A stretch of 42,621 nt of DNA from an uncultured Bacteroidales bacterium (GCA_902777835.1 CACYVC010000020.1:1-42621); one strand, 5' to 3'; counted from the first letter of the stretch, positions 23,959-32,693 are shown. Numbers and translations are program-made. Notes: generated by a model from the sequence alone, not told the origin.

Positions 23959-25064
23959 TACTTTTTAGGCTTTATGGTGCCGTCATCGGCAATATCAAGT
24001 TTGTTGTCTTTGAAATCGTCTAGAGTTAGCGACCTGATGTCTTTAGGCACAAGGTTGCTGGCGTCACGGCGAGGGCCAATGCGATGGCCTTGTATGAAAG
24101 AGTGAATCTTGCCTTCAACGAATTTGCCGTTGCCGTCAATCTTGGCGACAAGCAGTGGAGCATAGCCAGTTTGAGCTGCTGTGCTCATTCCCAATGTGCA
24201 GAAGTTTCCTAGACTATAAGCGATAAGGTGGTCGTTATATAACTCCATGCCGCGTGGCACGTGAGGTCCGTGACCATACACGATGTCGGCACCGCAGTCA
24301 ATGGACATGTGAGCAAACTGGCGTACGTCTCCACGATCCATGCCATGGAAATATTCCTTGCCATGTGGCACGTGTCGGCAACCAGTGCCCTCAGCTCCGC
24401 CATGGAAGCACACAATAAGGATGTCACACTGAGGTCTCAAGCCTGTGATGATGCGCTTCACGGTGGCTGTGTCTTGAGTCTTGAGCGAATAATCCTCATG
24501 ACCGAAGGCGCAGAACCCATATTTCACGCCATTAATCTCCTTGATGCTCGTTTCGCAGTCTTTGGTGCCAGCCACGCCAATGCCAGCATCTCGCAGAGTC
24601 TTGATAGTCGATTGCGTGCCAGCGTCCCAGAAGTCGTAGATGTGGTTATTGGCAATGCCCATGAAGTCGTAGCCGGCATCAACGAGGTGGTTGACATATC
24701 GAGTGGGCATCATAAATGAGAACGACAACGGTCCAGGAGCCTTGCGGGTGCTGCCCTCATCGGCAAGTACGCCTTCAAGGTTGCCGCACGCCACATCGGC
24801 GCTGCGTGTTATCTCGCGGCTGTCGCGCAACAGGTCTTTGCCGTCGTTTTCGGGCAGGAGACGGTTAGGCTTCAGCGAGCCAAGCATCATGTCGCCGTTC
24901 ATGGCAATTGTCACGGTGCCAGAGATAGGTGATTTCTTGGTCTCAGTTTGGGCTGTTGTGTCGCTTGGTGACTGAGAAGATGACTGCTGCTTGTCAGCCG
25001 TGCCGTTGCTGCAACTCGCCAATGCGGCGAGAGCAACAAATGCCAATGTATTAATGAGTTTCAT
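23958..25064 (-). CDS. CapA-family (PGA_cap) lipoprotein, copy 1
   Basis: 368 residues. Lipobox LASC (Cys near 19) followed by a Ser/Thr/Gln linker. The calcineurin-like CapA fold spans about 48-320: 'IAMNGDMMLG', 'DVACGNLEGVLADEG', 'GYDFMGIANNHIYDFW', 'ILIVCFHGGAEG', 'DIVYGHGPHVPRG' and 'IAYSLGNFC'. CapA relatives include poly-gamma-glutamate synthesis proteins, though many are of unknown function and the metal-site motifs (D, N-H, H-G-G, H-x-H) suggest phosphoesterase or related chemistry. It is about 70% identical by eye to the next gene, from which it differs by being a lipoprotein. Confidence 0.88.
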   Translation of the reverse strand: MKLINTLAFVALAALASCSNGTADKQQSSSQSPSDTTAQTETKKSPISGTVTIAMNGDMMLGSLKPNRLLPENDGKDLLRDSREITRSADVACGNLEGVLADEGSTRKAPGPLSFSFMMPTRYVNHLVDAGYDFMGIANNHIYDFWDAGTQSTIKTLRDAGIGVAGTKDCETSIKEINGVKYGFCAFGHEDYSLKTQDTATVKRIITGLRPQCDILIVCFHGGAEGTGCRHVPHGKEYFHGMDRGDVRQFAHMSIDCGADIVYGHGPHVPRGMELYNDHLIAYSLGNFCTLGMSTAAQTGYAPLLVAKIDGNGKFVEGKIHSFIQGHRIGPRRDASNLVPKDIRSLTLDDFKDNKLDIADDGTIKPKK

Positions 25065-25066
25065 AT

Positions 25067-26110
25067 TTATTTCTTTATGGTTATTGTGCCGTCATCGGCG
25101 ATGTTAAGGTGATTGTCTTTGATGTCTTCTTCGGTAAGCGACCTTATATCCTTGGCGGCAGCATTAGTGTCATCGAGGCGTGGGCCCTTATCGCGATACT
25201 GGATGAAGGAGTGAATTTTTCCATCAACAAACTTTCCATCCTTGTCAAGGCGAGCTACCAGCAATGGTGCATATGCAGTCTGATAATGCAGTTTCATGCC
25301 ACGTGGTGTGGCGAAGTTTCCTAAACTATATGCGATAAGGTGGCCTTTGTAAAGTTCCATAGCGCGTGGCACGTGAGGACCATGGCCATACACTATATCG
25401 GCGCCGCAGTCGATGCACAAATGTGCAAACTGGCGCAGATTGCCACGGTCAGCTTTGTAGAAATACTCTGTTCCGTAGGGCAGATGTCTCTGGTCCAATC
25501 CCTCGGAGCCGCCATGAAAGCACACTATCACGATGTCGCATTCCTGACGCAGCTTCTTGACGATGCGTTTTACCGTAACGGTGTCTTGGGTGCGTAAGGT
25601 GTATTTCTCATGACCAAAAGCACAGAATCCATATTTCACGCCATTGATAACCTTAATGCTCGTTTCGCAGTCTTTAGTGCCTGCTACGCCTATTCCATTG
25701 TCGGTCAACGTCTTGATGGTTGATTGAATAGCCACAGGGTAGAAGTCGTTGATGTGGTTATTGGCGATGCCCATAAAGTCGTAGCCAGCATCCACGAGTA
25801 GTTTTACGCTCTTGGTGGGCATCATGAACGAGAACGAGAGGCGTCCAGGAGCCTTGCGAGTCTTGCCGTTGTCGGCAAGCACGCCCTCAAGGTTTCCGCA
25901 CGCTACATCAACGCTCCTGATGATAGAGTCACAGTCGATAAAGATGTCTTTTCCATCATTGGGCGGCATGTCATATTCGGGTTTAATCGACCCTGTCATG
26001 ATGTCGCCATTCATCGCAATTGTGATGTAACAAGTGTCATTGTCTTGAGCACTAGCCATTCCTAATGCAAGCGCCGCCATGGCAGCAAGCAATATCTTAT
26101 AGAACTTCAT
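25067..26110 (-). CDS. CapA-family (PGA_cap) periplasmic protein, copy 2
   Basis: 347 residues. A cleavable signal peptide (1-21, ending ASA) and no lipobox. The same motifs as copy 1 occur in the same order: 'IAMNGDIMTG', 'DVACGNLEGVLADNG', 'GIANNHINDFY', 'VIVCFHGGSEG', 'DIVYGHGPHVPRA', 'IAYSLGNFA'. It lies 2 bases upstream of copy 1 and is plainly a tandem duplicate; the copies now differ in localisation (soluble here, membrane-anchored in copy 1). A heptad array separates it from the alcohol dehydrogenase gene. Confidence 0.88.
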   Translation of the reverse strand: MKFYKILLAAMAALALGMASAQDNDTCYITIAMNGDIMTGSIKPEYDMPPNDGKDIFIDCDSIIRSVDVACGNLEGVLADNGKTRKAPGRLSFSFMMPTKSVKLLVDAGYDFMGIANNHINDFYPVAIQSTIKTLTDNGIGVAGTKDCETSIKVINGVKYGFCAFGHEKYTLRTQDTVTVKRIVKKLRQECDIVIVCFHGGSEGLDQRHLPYGTEYFYKADRGNLRQFAHLCIDCGADIVYGHGPHVPRAMELYKGHLIAYSLGNFATPRGMKLHYQTAYAPLLVARLDKDGKFVDGKIHSFIQYRDKGPRLDDTNAAAKDIRSLTEEDIKDNHLNIADDGTITIKK

Positions 26111-26149
26111 ATTTGTAATTTTAGAAGAAGTAGTATTAAAGTCGCGCTT

Positions 26150-26186
26150 AACTCTTCTCTCTTAACTATAAACTGCGCGAAGCGCA
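26150..26186. repeat. Composite repeat: heptads plus GC palindrome
   Basis: Four heptads (AACTCTT, CTCTCTT, AACTATA, AACTGCG; 26150-26177) run into the palindrome TGCGC-GAA-GCGCA (26074 offset form at 26174-26186 minus the flank, core 26174-26186). The element begins one base past the alcohol dehydrogenase stop on the minus strand. Same composite as 982-1013. Confidence 0.7.
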
Positions 26187-27335
26187 TTATTTATACGCTT
26201 TTATATAAATCTCACGGATTTCGTCGGCAGTGTATTCACGTGGGGCATTAGAGGGACTACCGCTCATTATGGCCTCATAACTCATGTCGTCAATAGCTGC
26301 CATATACTCGTCGCGGTCGATGCCATACTCACGCATGGTGGGCACTTCGAGTTTTTCAAGGAGTTTTCCTACTTCCTCCACAAATTTCTCGCTGGCATCA
26401 ATCTCATCTACCGACTGGATGCGCAGGTAGGTAGCAATGCGCGCCAGGTTGTGGCGGGCTGCCATCTCCATGTCGTTAAGACATACATTCAGGAACATGG
26501 CATTTGACATGCCGTGAGGAACTCCAAACTTCGCTGCCATGGGTCGGCTCATGCCATGCACAAGTGTCAAACCAGTGTTGTTGATGCAGATTCCTGCCTG
26601 CAAAGCTGCTATCGCCATCTCACGGCGGGCATTGAAATTGCTGCCGTCGCGGTAGGCCTGAGGTAGATAGCGCATAATACGCTTGATGGCGCTCAATGCC
26701 AATGCGTCGCTCAAAGGTTGCGCGTTGACCGAGATAAACGCCTCAATGGCATGAGTCAGAGCGTCGAGCCCAGTAGCTGCGGTAACCGTCTTAGGGCAGC
26801 CGTTGGAGAAGGTGTAGTCTAGCATCGCCAACTTGGGCAGCAGCGAGTCGCCAATAAGAAGCATTTTCGCTCCAGTGTTCTCATCGGTGATGATGGTGTA
26901 TTTTGTCACTTCCGAACCCGAACCAGCGGTAGTGGGGATGCATATTATTGGGGGCAGAGTCACATCGTCGATGCGCATTCCATTGTATTGGGCTATTGAC
27001 CCTTCGAGCACTGTCATGGCACCTATAGCCTTAGCCGCATCAAGAGGACTGCCACCGCCTAGACCGATAATGAAATCGCATTCATTCTCGCGATAGGCTT
27101 CAACGCCGTGCTGCACCATGCTCACTGTGGGCTCGCCCTCGATGTTGGTAATAACAGTATATTTCACGCGGTCGTTATCGAGTGTGCGCTCCAGGCTGGC
27201 AATCATTGTTGAGCGGGCCACATTTGGACCAGTCACAATCAATGCGTGCTTTCCATAGAGGTTAAAAACGTTCTCAACCGAGGCGATAATATTGTCGCCC
27301 ATCATAATCTTATCGGGAACTTTAAACTGATACAT
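26187..27335 (-). CDS. Iron-containing alcohol dehydrogenase
   Basis: 382 residues, cytoplasmic, NAD(P)-dependent, metal-dependent group III family. The nucleotide loop is 'GLGGGSPLDAAKAIG' and 'PTTAGSGSEVTKYTIITD'; the metal ligands are in 'GLDALTHAIEAF' (Asp, His), 'LVHGMSRPMA' (His) and 'GVPHGMSNAM' (His). The order matches 1,3-propanediol, lactaldehyde and butanol dehydrogenases; the exact substrate cannot be told. A minus-strand -7 box is at 27362-27369. It is upstream of the CapA genes by 76 bases that hold a repeat. Confidence 0.93.
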   Translation of the reverse strand: MYQFKVPDKIMMGDNIIASVENVFNLYGKHALIVTGPNVARSTMIASLERTLDNDRVKYTVITNIEGEPTVSMVQHGVEAYRENECDFIIGLGGGSPLDAAKAIGAMTVLEGSIAQYNGMRIDDVTLPPIICIPTTAGSGSEVTKYTIITDENTGAKMLLIGDSLLPKLAMLDYTFSNGCPKTVTAATGLDALTHAIEAFISVNAQPLSDALALSAIKRIMRYLPQAYRDGSNFNARREMAIAALQAGICINNTGLTLVHGMSRPMAAKFGVPHGMSNAMFLNVCLNDMEMAARHNLARIATYLRIQSVDEIDASEKFVEEVGKLLEKLEVPTMREYGIDRDEYMAAIDDMSYEAIMSGSPSNAPREYTADEIREIYIKAYK

Positions 27336-27361
27336 AATTTTCGTTATTTAAATTATAACTG

Positions 27362-27369
27362 CAAATTTA
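27362..27369 (-). promoter_or_regulatory. -7 box of the alcohol dehydrogenase gene
   Basis: On the minus strand the bases read TAAATTTG, matching TAnnTTTG, 27 bases before the ATG. No clear -33 match. Confidence 0.55.
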
Positions 27370-27438
27370 CGGAAAAACTTTCACATTACATACTATATCG
27401 CGAAAGTTTTATATATCATTGACATTTTAAACATTTCA

Positions 27439-27470
27439 TTTTGATTTTTCATGGGAAATGGATATATTTG
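27439..27470 (+). promoter_or_regulatory. Promoter of the PKD gene
   Basis: TTTTG at 27439-27443 and TATATTTG at 27463-27470 are 19 bases apart, a good Bacteroidota promoter, 29 bases before the ATG. Confidence 0.75.
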
Positions 27471-27499
27471 CACAAAAAAATATTTAAAATTTATCGCTT

Positions 27500-29329
27500 A
27501 TGAAGAAAATTACACTTTTACTCTTAGGAGCGGCACTAGTGTGTCTTAATGCTGCAGCACAGGGGCTGGAAGCGGCATTTGGTGCCAGCGAGGCTATGGT
27601 GCCCTATTATGAGATGGGGTGGGACAGTCAGGACGAGTTCAACACTTGGACTTACTCTTCTACAAGTTCATCTACATGGAGGTTAGGTAACCCCAGCAAG
27701 GCGTTTTCAACAATCGATAGCAATAGTCAGTCGTCAATGATTCTAGACTATGCTAGTGGTCAGAACGAAGTGGCAACGTCGCCCGCTATCGAGATACGCG
27801 ACAATAGCCAACTTGAGTTCTATTGCTATGCCAGTGGCATTTATCTAGTTTATGGCGCATGGAAACTTTATGCTATCGTCGATAATCAGTCCACATTGCT
27901 CATAGATCAGTTTTTGTGGGCTCAGAATAATGGCTATGATGGTCCTAGTTGGGAGAAATTCACTGTTGACCTTGCCAACTATGCCGGCAAGAGCGTGCAG
28001 TTCTCGTTTGTCTATGAAGGCGACTATGGCGAGGACGAGGCTATTGACGGTTTCAAAATTAAAGAGGCCAATATTGGTGCCGATGCCACTGTCAACATTA
28101 AGGAGGGCGAGAGTGTGCACTTCCTTGACATGACCACTGGCAACGTTACATCATGGAACTGGACTTTCGAAGGTGGCACTCCTGCCAGTAGCACAGAGCA
28201 GAACCCTGTGGTTACCTATAATAAGGCAGGCATATATTCTGTGACCCTCACAGTGGGTGACGGAAGCACTACTGCCACAACCACACGCGAGGCATTTGTC
28301 AATGTGGAAGGCGAGGCGCCTATTGCAAATATTGGTCTGCCCGCTGGCGCATATCAGTCTCCATGGGTATATCTGTTTGTGCCTGTAAATGTGCCTCTAA
28401 CCTTCACCGATGCCAGCACTGGCAATCCTTCGCAGTGGGCTTGGACTTTCCAGGGTACCGATATTGCCACAAGCGACGAGCAGAACCCAACCGTGACCTA
28501 CACTCAGGAAGGCAACTATGGTATACGCCTCGAAGTGTTTAACGACTTGGGCAGCAACGTGTTTGAGACCGTTGACGACGCTATTCAGGCTGGCGGTGAG
28601 CAGGAAATCTGGAACATCGCTCCCGAGGAGAACGGCGACCTCATGATGATGGAGATGGGTTGGTATGGCAACTATGCAGGCACCAACTGGCTCGGAATGG
28701 GAGAGTTTGCCGAGCATTTCGACGCTCCTCTTGCCGATGCCACCATCAGCAAGGTAAATATATACTTTGGCAAGACGACCGCTGCATCGACCGATGCCGA
28801 CATTGAGGTGAAGATTGTTGCAGCTGGCGAAGATGGCATGCCAGGCGAAGTTTTGGGCAGCACAAGTGTCAAGGCATGTGACCTTGCTTTTGACCCGACC
28901 ACCGTCAACGCAACTGAGTTTGTCTTCGACACCCCCGTTAGTGTAAAAGCTGGCACAGAGTTTTTTGCCGTAGTGGGTCCTTTCCCCAATCAAAATGGCG
29001 ATGATATTGCCATCTTGCTGTGCCGTCGTGATTATGGCGAGAAATGTACAGGCTATCATTTTGTCTATGACGAGGATAGTAACTATAACTACCTTGAGAC
29101 TGGCACTTGGTACCAGAATGTTGACGACCCTCTCTCATTGGCAGTGGCTCCAGTTCTCAAGTATGCTGAGCCAACCGCTATCAGTACTGTTGTCGGCGAT
29201 AGGAAGGTGGTTTCACACACCTATTACAATATTGCAGGCATGGCAAGCGACAAACCTTTTGACGGCATCAACATAGTGGTGACTCGCTATAGCGATGGTT
29301 CACAATCAGTAACAAAGATAATACAATAA
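27500..29329 (+). CDS. Secreted PKD-domain surface protein with type IX-like tail
   Basis: 609 residues. Signal peptide 1-20 (NAAAQ). A jelly-roll-like domain (about 35-195, 'VQFSFVYEGDYGEDEAIDGF') is followed by two PKD domains: 'VHFLDMTTGNVTSWNWTF...PVVTYNKAGIYSVTLTV' (about 205-270) and 'LTFTDASTGNPSQWAWTF...TVTYTQEGNYGIRLEV' (about 295-365). A C-terminal beta domain then ends in 'MASDKPFDGINIVVTRYSDG' plus a short basic end, the same unusual tail as the gene at 15436. Expected at the cell surface or released; binding or protease-associated roles are possible. It is followed after 18 bases by a dockerin gene. Confidence 0.88.
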   Translation: MKKITLLLLGAALVCLNAAAQGLEAAFGASEAMVPYYEMGWDSQDEFNTWTYSSTSSSTWRLGNPSKAFSTIDSNSQSSMILDYASGQNEVATSPAIEIRDNSQLEFYCYASGIYLVYGAWKLYAIVDNQSTLLIDQFLWAQNNGYDGPSWEKFTVDLANYAGKSVQFSFVYEGDYGEDEAIDGFKIKEANIGADATVNIKEGESVHFLDMTTGNVTSWNWTFEGGTPASSTEQNPVVTYNKAGIYSVTLTVGDGSTTATTTREAFVNVEGEAPIANIGLPAGAYQSPWVYLFVPVNVPLTFTDASTGNPSQWAWTFQGTDIATSDEQNPTVTYTQEGNYGIRLEVFNDLGSNVFETVDDAIQAGGEQEIWNIAPEENGDLMMMEMGWYGNYAGTNWLGMGEFAEHFDAPLADATISKVNIYFGKTTAASTDADIEVKIVAAGEDGMPGEVLGSTSVKACDLAFDPTTVNATEFVFDTPVSVKAGTEFFAVVGPFPNQNGDDIAILLCRRDYGEKCTGYHFVYDEDSNYNYLETGTWYQNVDDPLSLAVAPVLKYAEPTAISTVVGDRKVVSHTYYNIAGMASDKPFDGINIVVTRYSDGSQSVTKIIQ

Positions 29330-29347
29330 TATAAAATAAATTAAACA

Positions 29348-30034
29348 ATGAAACGTACAGCTTTGCTATTGCTTTTTGTCGTGTCGATATTTGTGGCTTG
29401 CGCAGCGAATGAATTATTGCATTTTGGTGCAAGTAATTATGACGGATGGATATATACTCAAAGTGTAGTAGAACTTAACAGCAGTAATATTAGTCAGGAT
29501 AATATCAATCTTTATTGGGATTATGCGCTAATTTCACCTGAAGTTACAACACATAATGTGAATAGTATTAAGGTGGATGTTACAGGCCACACTAATGGTT
29601 ATCAAAATGCAGAATACAGCAATACGTTGGGACGGGTATCTGTTCAGCTGATTGATGATAACAACGATGTGCTCAAGGAGAAGAAGTACACGTTTAGCGA
29701 TAAAAAGCGTGACCGAAATTTTGAAGTGTGTTTTGATATCACCGATATTGACAACACACCATTCAGGTTGCGCCTCGCATGCTGGAATGCCAACATTGAG
29801 TCTCGCTTTTCGGTTAAAAAAGTTATTATGTCGGTCTATGAATATAACTTAAGTGGCGTGGTTGGTGATGTGAACAACGACGGTGTTGTCACTGCCGCCG
29901 ACATTACTGCCCTCTATGACTTGCTGCTGAACAACAATAGCAGCAATGTGGTAACTGGTGATGTGAACAATGACGGCATTATAACTAGCGCTGATATTAC
30001 AGCAGTTTATAGTGTTCTGCTGGAAGAGAGCTGA
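29348..30034 (+). CDS. Exported protein with C-terminal dockerin-like domain
   Basis: 228 residues. Signal peptide or lipoprotein signal 1-19 ('LLFVVSIFVACAAN', with a possible lipobox VAC). The middle (about 22-165) is beta-rich without a family I recognise. Residues about 171-228 form a dockerin-like pair of calcium loops ('GDVNNDGVVTAADITALYDLLL' split by a linker from a second 'GDVNNDGIITSADIT'), near-identical to the dockerins at 31679 and 32712. It shares a transcript with the PKD gene and ends at a bidirectional terminator. Confidence 0.85.
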   Translation: MKRTALLLLFVVSIFVACAANELLHFGASNYDGWIYTQSVVELNSSNISQDNINLYWDYALISPEVTTHNVNSIKVDVTGHTNGYQNAEYSNTLGRVSVQLIDDNNDVLKEKKYTFSDKKRDRNFEVCFDITDIDNTPFRLRLACWNANIESRFSVKKVIMSVYEYNLSGVVGDVNNDGVVTAADITALYDLLLNNNSSNVVTGDVNNDGIITSADITAVYSVLLEES

Positions 30035-30067
30035 TTTCTGTTTTGAGGAAGAAATAACAATAACTCA

Positions 30068-30095
30068 AGCGCCTCACTTTTTAGAGTGGGGCGCT
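30068..30095. terminator. Bidirectional terminator overlapping the IMPase stop
   Basis: An 11-bp stem with one G-T pair (AGCGCCTCACT with AGTGGGGCGCT) closes a 6-base loop between converging genes, with T-rich sequence on the plus side. The minus-strand gene stops in the loop (30081-30083), so its last codons form one arm. Confidence 0.8.
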
Positions 30096-30890
30096 AATTT
30101 CTTTTGATTGTTGTTGTGGGTTGAGTTTTTGTAACAAGGCTGACGCTAGAGCAGGGTTTGATGCCAATATGCTCCAGTTGCGGTCGGGGCGGAAACGTTC
30201 GGCCCATGCTCCTGCCTCATGGGCTATGAGCATGGCAGCGCACACATCCCACTCGTTGAGGTTCATTTCCCAGTAAGCGTCGAGAAAGCCAGCCGCCACG
30301 TAGCAGATGTCGAGAGCCGCTGAGCCAAGTCTCCTGAGGCCTCTCACCACAGGCATAATACGCTTGAAGTTGTCGAGATTGTTGTCAGGGTTTACGGCTT
30401 TGTCGTAAGGGAATCCCGTGGCGACGACGGCCTTGGTGAGGGTAGGGGTCTCGCTAGGCGCTATGGGCTGCCCGTTGAGCATGGCCCCTCCACCTTTCAC
30501 GGCAGTGAACAGTTCTCCTAGGCGTGGTGCATACACCACACCTGCCACTGTTTCACCATGGTGCTTTATGCCTATCGACACATTGAACCATGGGAGTCCT
30601 GAACTATAGTTGGTTGTGCCGTCGAGAGGGTCAATTACCCATTCCCAATCATTATTGCCGTGCAAAGATAATCCCGACTCCTCGGTAAGAATCGAGTGGT
30701 CGGGATAGACGTTGTTAATAAAATCAACTATTGCTCGCTCGCTGGCTTTGTCGGCGGTTGTCACTACGTCAAAGTCGTTTTGCTTTGTGGCGATATTCAG
30801 CTCTTTTGACCTGAAAAGCCTAAGCTGAATTTCCCCTGCCAGCCTCGCCATTTCTATGGCGTGGCACAGGATTGCGTTATAGTTGTTCAT
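30081..30890 (-). CDS. Inositol monophosphatase-family phosphatase
   Basis: 269 residues, cytoplasmic, Mg-dependent. Motif A 'DPLDGTTNY' with the upstream 'EESG' Glu and motif B 'WDVCAAMLIAHEAGA' are intact, so an active phosphatase is expected. Family members dephosphorylate inositol phosphates, 3'-phosphoadenosine phosphate (CysQ) or fructose bisphosphate; the DGTTNY form favours the inositol monophosphatase (SuhB) branch. It follows the Lrp-type regulator by 13 bases. The C-terminus is encoded in the terminator hairpin. Confidence 0.92.
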   Translation of the reverse strand: MNNYNAILCHAIEMARLAGEIQLRLFRSKELNIATKQNDFDVVTTADKASERAIVDFINNVYPDHSILTEESGLSLHGNNDWEWVIDPLDGTTNYSSGLPWFNVSIGIKHHGETVAGVVYAPRLGELFTAVKGGGAMLNGQPIAPSETPTLTKAVVATGFPYDKAVNPDNNLDNFKRIMPVVRGLRRLGSAALDICYVAAGFLDAYWEMNLNEWDVCAAMLIAHEAGAWAERFRPDRNWSILASNPALASALLQKLNPQQQSKEISAPL

Positions 30891-30903
30891 TTGTGATGGT
30901 ATG

Positions 30904-31380
30904 TCACTTCTTAGGGGTTGGTTTTTTGATAGGAATTTGTCTCTTGAACACCTCTTTAAAGGTGATAAGCGTCTCGGTGCGACCTAATCCCAGTTGCAGG
31001 AACTTGTCGTGGATGAGTTTGAGCAGGTGGTCATTGTTGTGTGCATAAAGCTTCACAAACATGTCGTATTTGCCAGTGGTGAAGTAGCATTCTACCACCT
31101 CAGGCAGTTCTCTTAGGTGCTCAACCACGCTCTCAAATTTTGAAGAGTCGTTTAGGAAAATGCCCACATAGGCACATGTTTCATATCCCACTAACACAGG
31201 ATTGATTAATGAAATAGACCCGCTGATAACGCCCATCGAATTGAGTTTTTGAATTCTTTGGTGAATAGCGGCTCCCGAGACGTTGCACTCTCGGGCAATT
31301 TCAAGATAAGGTTTACGTGCGTCGCTCGATAGCATGTTCAGGATTCTGTAATCGAGGTCGTCTAGTTTTGGTGTTGCCAT
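30904..31380 (-). CDS. Lrp/AsnC-family transcription regulator
   Basis: 158 residues. The N-terminal AsnC-type winged helix-turn-helix ('LDDLDYRILNMLSSDARKPY', 'CNVSGAAIHQRIQKLNSMGV', residues about 5-60) is followed by the RAM ligand-binding domain ('ETCAYVGIFL', 'VVECYFTTGKYDMFVKLYA', 'LGRTETLITFKEV'). Such regulators form octamers and sense amino acids. It has its own promoter with a leader of about 100 bases containing a small hairpin (31446-31463), and is cotranscribed with the phosphatase gene. Confidence 0.93.
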   Translation of the reverse strand: MATPKLDDLDYRILNMLSSDARKPYLEIARECNVSGAAIHQRIQKLNSMGVISGSISLINPVLVGYETCAYVGIFLNDSSKFESVVEHLRELPEVVECYFTTGKYDMFVKLYAHNNDHLLKLIHDKFLQLGLGRTETLITFKEVFKRQIPIKKPTPKK

Positions 31381-31482
31381 AGTCTCTTTGATATTTAAAA
31401 ATGATGTATAAAAAGTTGTCTAATAGGTTTATAAAAAGTAGAATCACTATCCTAAAGGGTAGTTGGAACTAAATATCATTTG

Positions 31483-31512
31483 CAAATGTAAGAAAAAAAT
31501 CTTAAATAGCAA
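31483..31512 (-). promoter_or_regulatory. Promoter of the Lrp-type gene
   Basis: On the minus strand TTG (31512-31510) and TACATTTG (31490-31483) are 19 bases apart. The 298-base gap around it (31381-31678) also holds the terminator at 31620-31649; nothing else was seen. Confidence 0.75.
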
Positions 31513-31619
31513 CAATATGTAATGATTTTTTGCTCGCATAACATCATTTTTTTTGTTTTTTATATATTTTTACATCAAAATCCTCCTTTTTATGTGCCTC
31601 TTTATGATCTTGAAGAAAC

Positions 31620-31649
31620 AGAAAAGGGCGTGCTTGCTTGCACGCCCTT
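31620..31649 (-). terminator. Terminator after the starch-binding dockerin gene
   Basis: A perfect 10-bp stem (31624-31633 with 31640-31649) with a 6-base loop; on the minus strand it runs into TTTTC. Confidence 0.85.
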
Positions 31650-31678
31650 GATTAGGTGTTGAAATGTGAGAGGAAAAA

Positions 31679-32608
31679 TTAGTTGTCTTCTAGCAAGATG
31701 CTATAAACAGCAGTAATATCGGCGGCAGTGATGATGCCGTCACCAGTCTGGTCACCATTAACGATATTGGTGGAGTCAGTATTGAGCAACCAGTCGTAAA
31801 GTGCAGTAATGTCTGCAGCAGTAACTACGCCATCACCGTTAACATCGCCAGGAATTGGGGTGTCGCCACCACCGGCAGGAACAGTGTAGAGCAGTTTGCC
31901 AGCGAGGTTGTAAACGCCTCCAGCCACATACTCAAGGTCGGCAGTCTGGGTAGTGCCATTATTGAAGATGATGCCTGTTGGGCTGTCGCCTTCCACGATG
32001 TCAGGACCTATCCACTGGTAAACTGGGTTGCCATCGGTTGTGTTGCCAATCAGGGTGATAGGGTCACCAGGCCAAGCGCCGCTTGTGGTGAAGTTGGTGC
32101 CAGTAGTGCCGTTCCAAGCCCACACATTGCACTTAGTCCAACTTAAGGGAGCAATGAAGTAAGCGAACTCCTTGCCTTCAACATAAACCACTGTGTTAGG
32201 CAGAGTGTTTATGTCGAAGCCAGTGTCGGTGATATATGTGCTAGTAACATCCTCATAATCGCCCTCTTCGGGGTCGAAGGTGTAGAATGCAGTGCCAGTG
32301 ACACCACGTATGTCTTCGGTTTTAACAAAAGGTTCTTCGCCATCAATGCCACCATCGTTGAAGATGATGTTGATAGCATCCTCCTCAAAAGTTTGGGTTA
32401 ACCATACCAGACCATCAACGGTTACGTAGGTTTGAGCCTCATCCATCTGAGTGCCAGGCCATGCGCCATTAAGAGCAGTGCCAGCGCCATCCCATACATA
32501 GAGGTAGGGTGCGTCACCAGTACTAGTGCGCACATTAACAGTTACAGTAGCGTTAGCTGTAATAGCTACGCATGCGATTGCAATAAGTAAAGTAGAGATT
32601 TTCTTCAT
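31679..32608 (-). CDS. Secreted starch-binding protein, two CBM26-like modules and a dockerin
   Basis: 309 residues, no catalytic domain. Signal peptide 1-20 (TANA). Two CBM26-like starch-binding modules: 21-120 ('PYLYVWDGAGTALNGAWPG') and 138-245 ('CNVWAWNGTTGTNF', 'SGAWPGDPITLIG', 'SPTGIIFNNGTTQTADLEY'). The W-x-W and WPG residues match the modules of the amylase upstream. A dockerin-like domain closes the protein (254-309, 'GDVNGDGVVTAADITALYDW', 'GDGIITAADITAVYSILL'). It has its own promoter at 32662-32693 but also lies just downstream of the amylase gene. It likely binds starch at the surface or in a complex. Confidence 0.88.
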   Translation of the reverse strand: MKKISTLLIAIACVAITANATVTVNVRTSTGDAPYLYVWDGAGTALNGAWPGTQMDEAQTYVTVDGLVWLTQTFEEDAINIIFNDGGIDGEEPFVKTEDIRGVTGTAFYTFDPEEGDYEDVTSTYITDTGFDINTLPNTVVYVEGKEFAYFIAPLSWTKCNVWAWNGTTGTNFTTSGAWPGDPITLIGNTTDGNPVYQWIGPDIVEGDSPTGIIFNNGTTQTADLEYVAGGVYNLAGKLLYTVPAGGGDTPIPGDVNGDGVVTAADITALYDWLLNTDSTNIVNGDQTGDGIITAADITAVYSILLEDN

Positions 32609-32661
32609 TAAAGTAAATAGGAATTTAGAGTTAATAATCTAGTTAATTATGACGTGACTTG

Positions 32662-32693
32662 CAAAAATAGTAAAAAGGGTGTGAAAAGTCAAA
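32662..32693 (-). promoter_or_regulatory. Promoter of the starch-binding protein gene
   Basis: On the minus strand TTTG (32693-32690) and TATTTTTG (32669-32662) are 20 bases apart. This lets the gene be expressed apart from the amylase. Confidence 0.75.
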
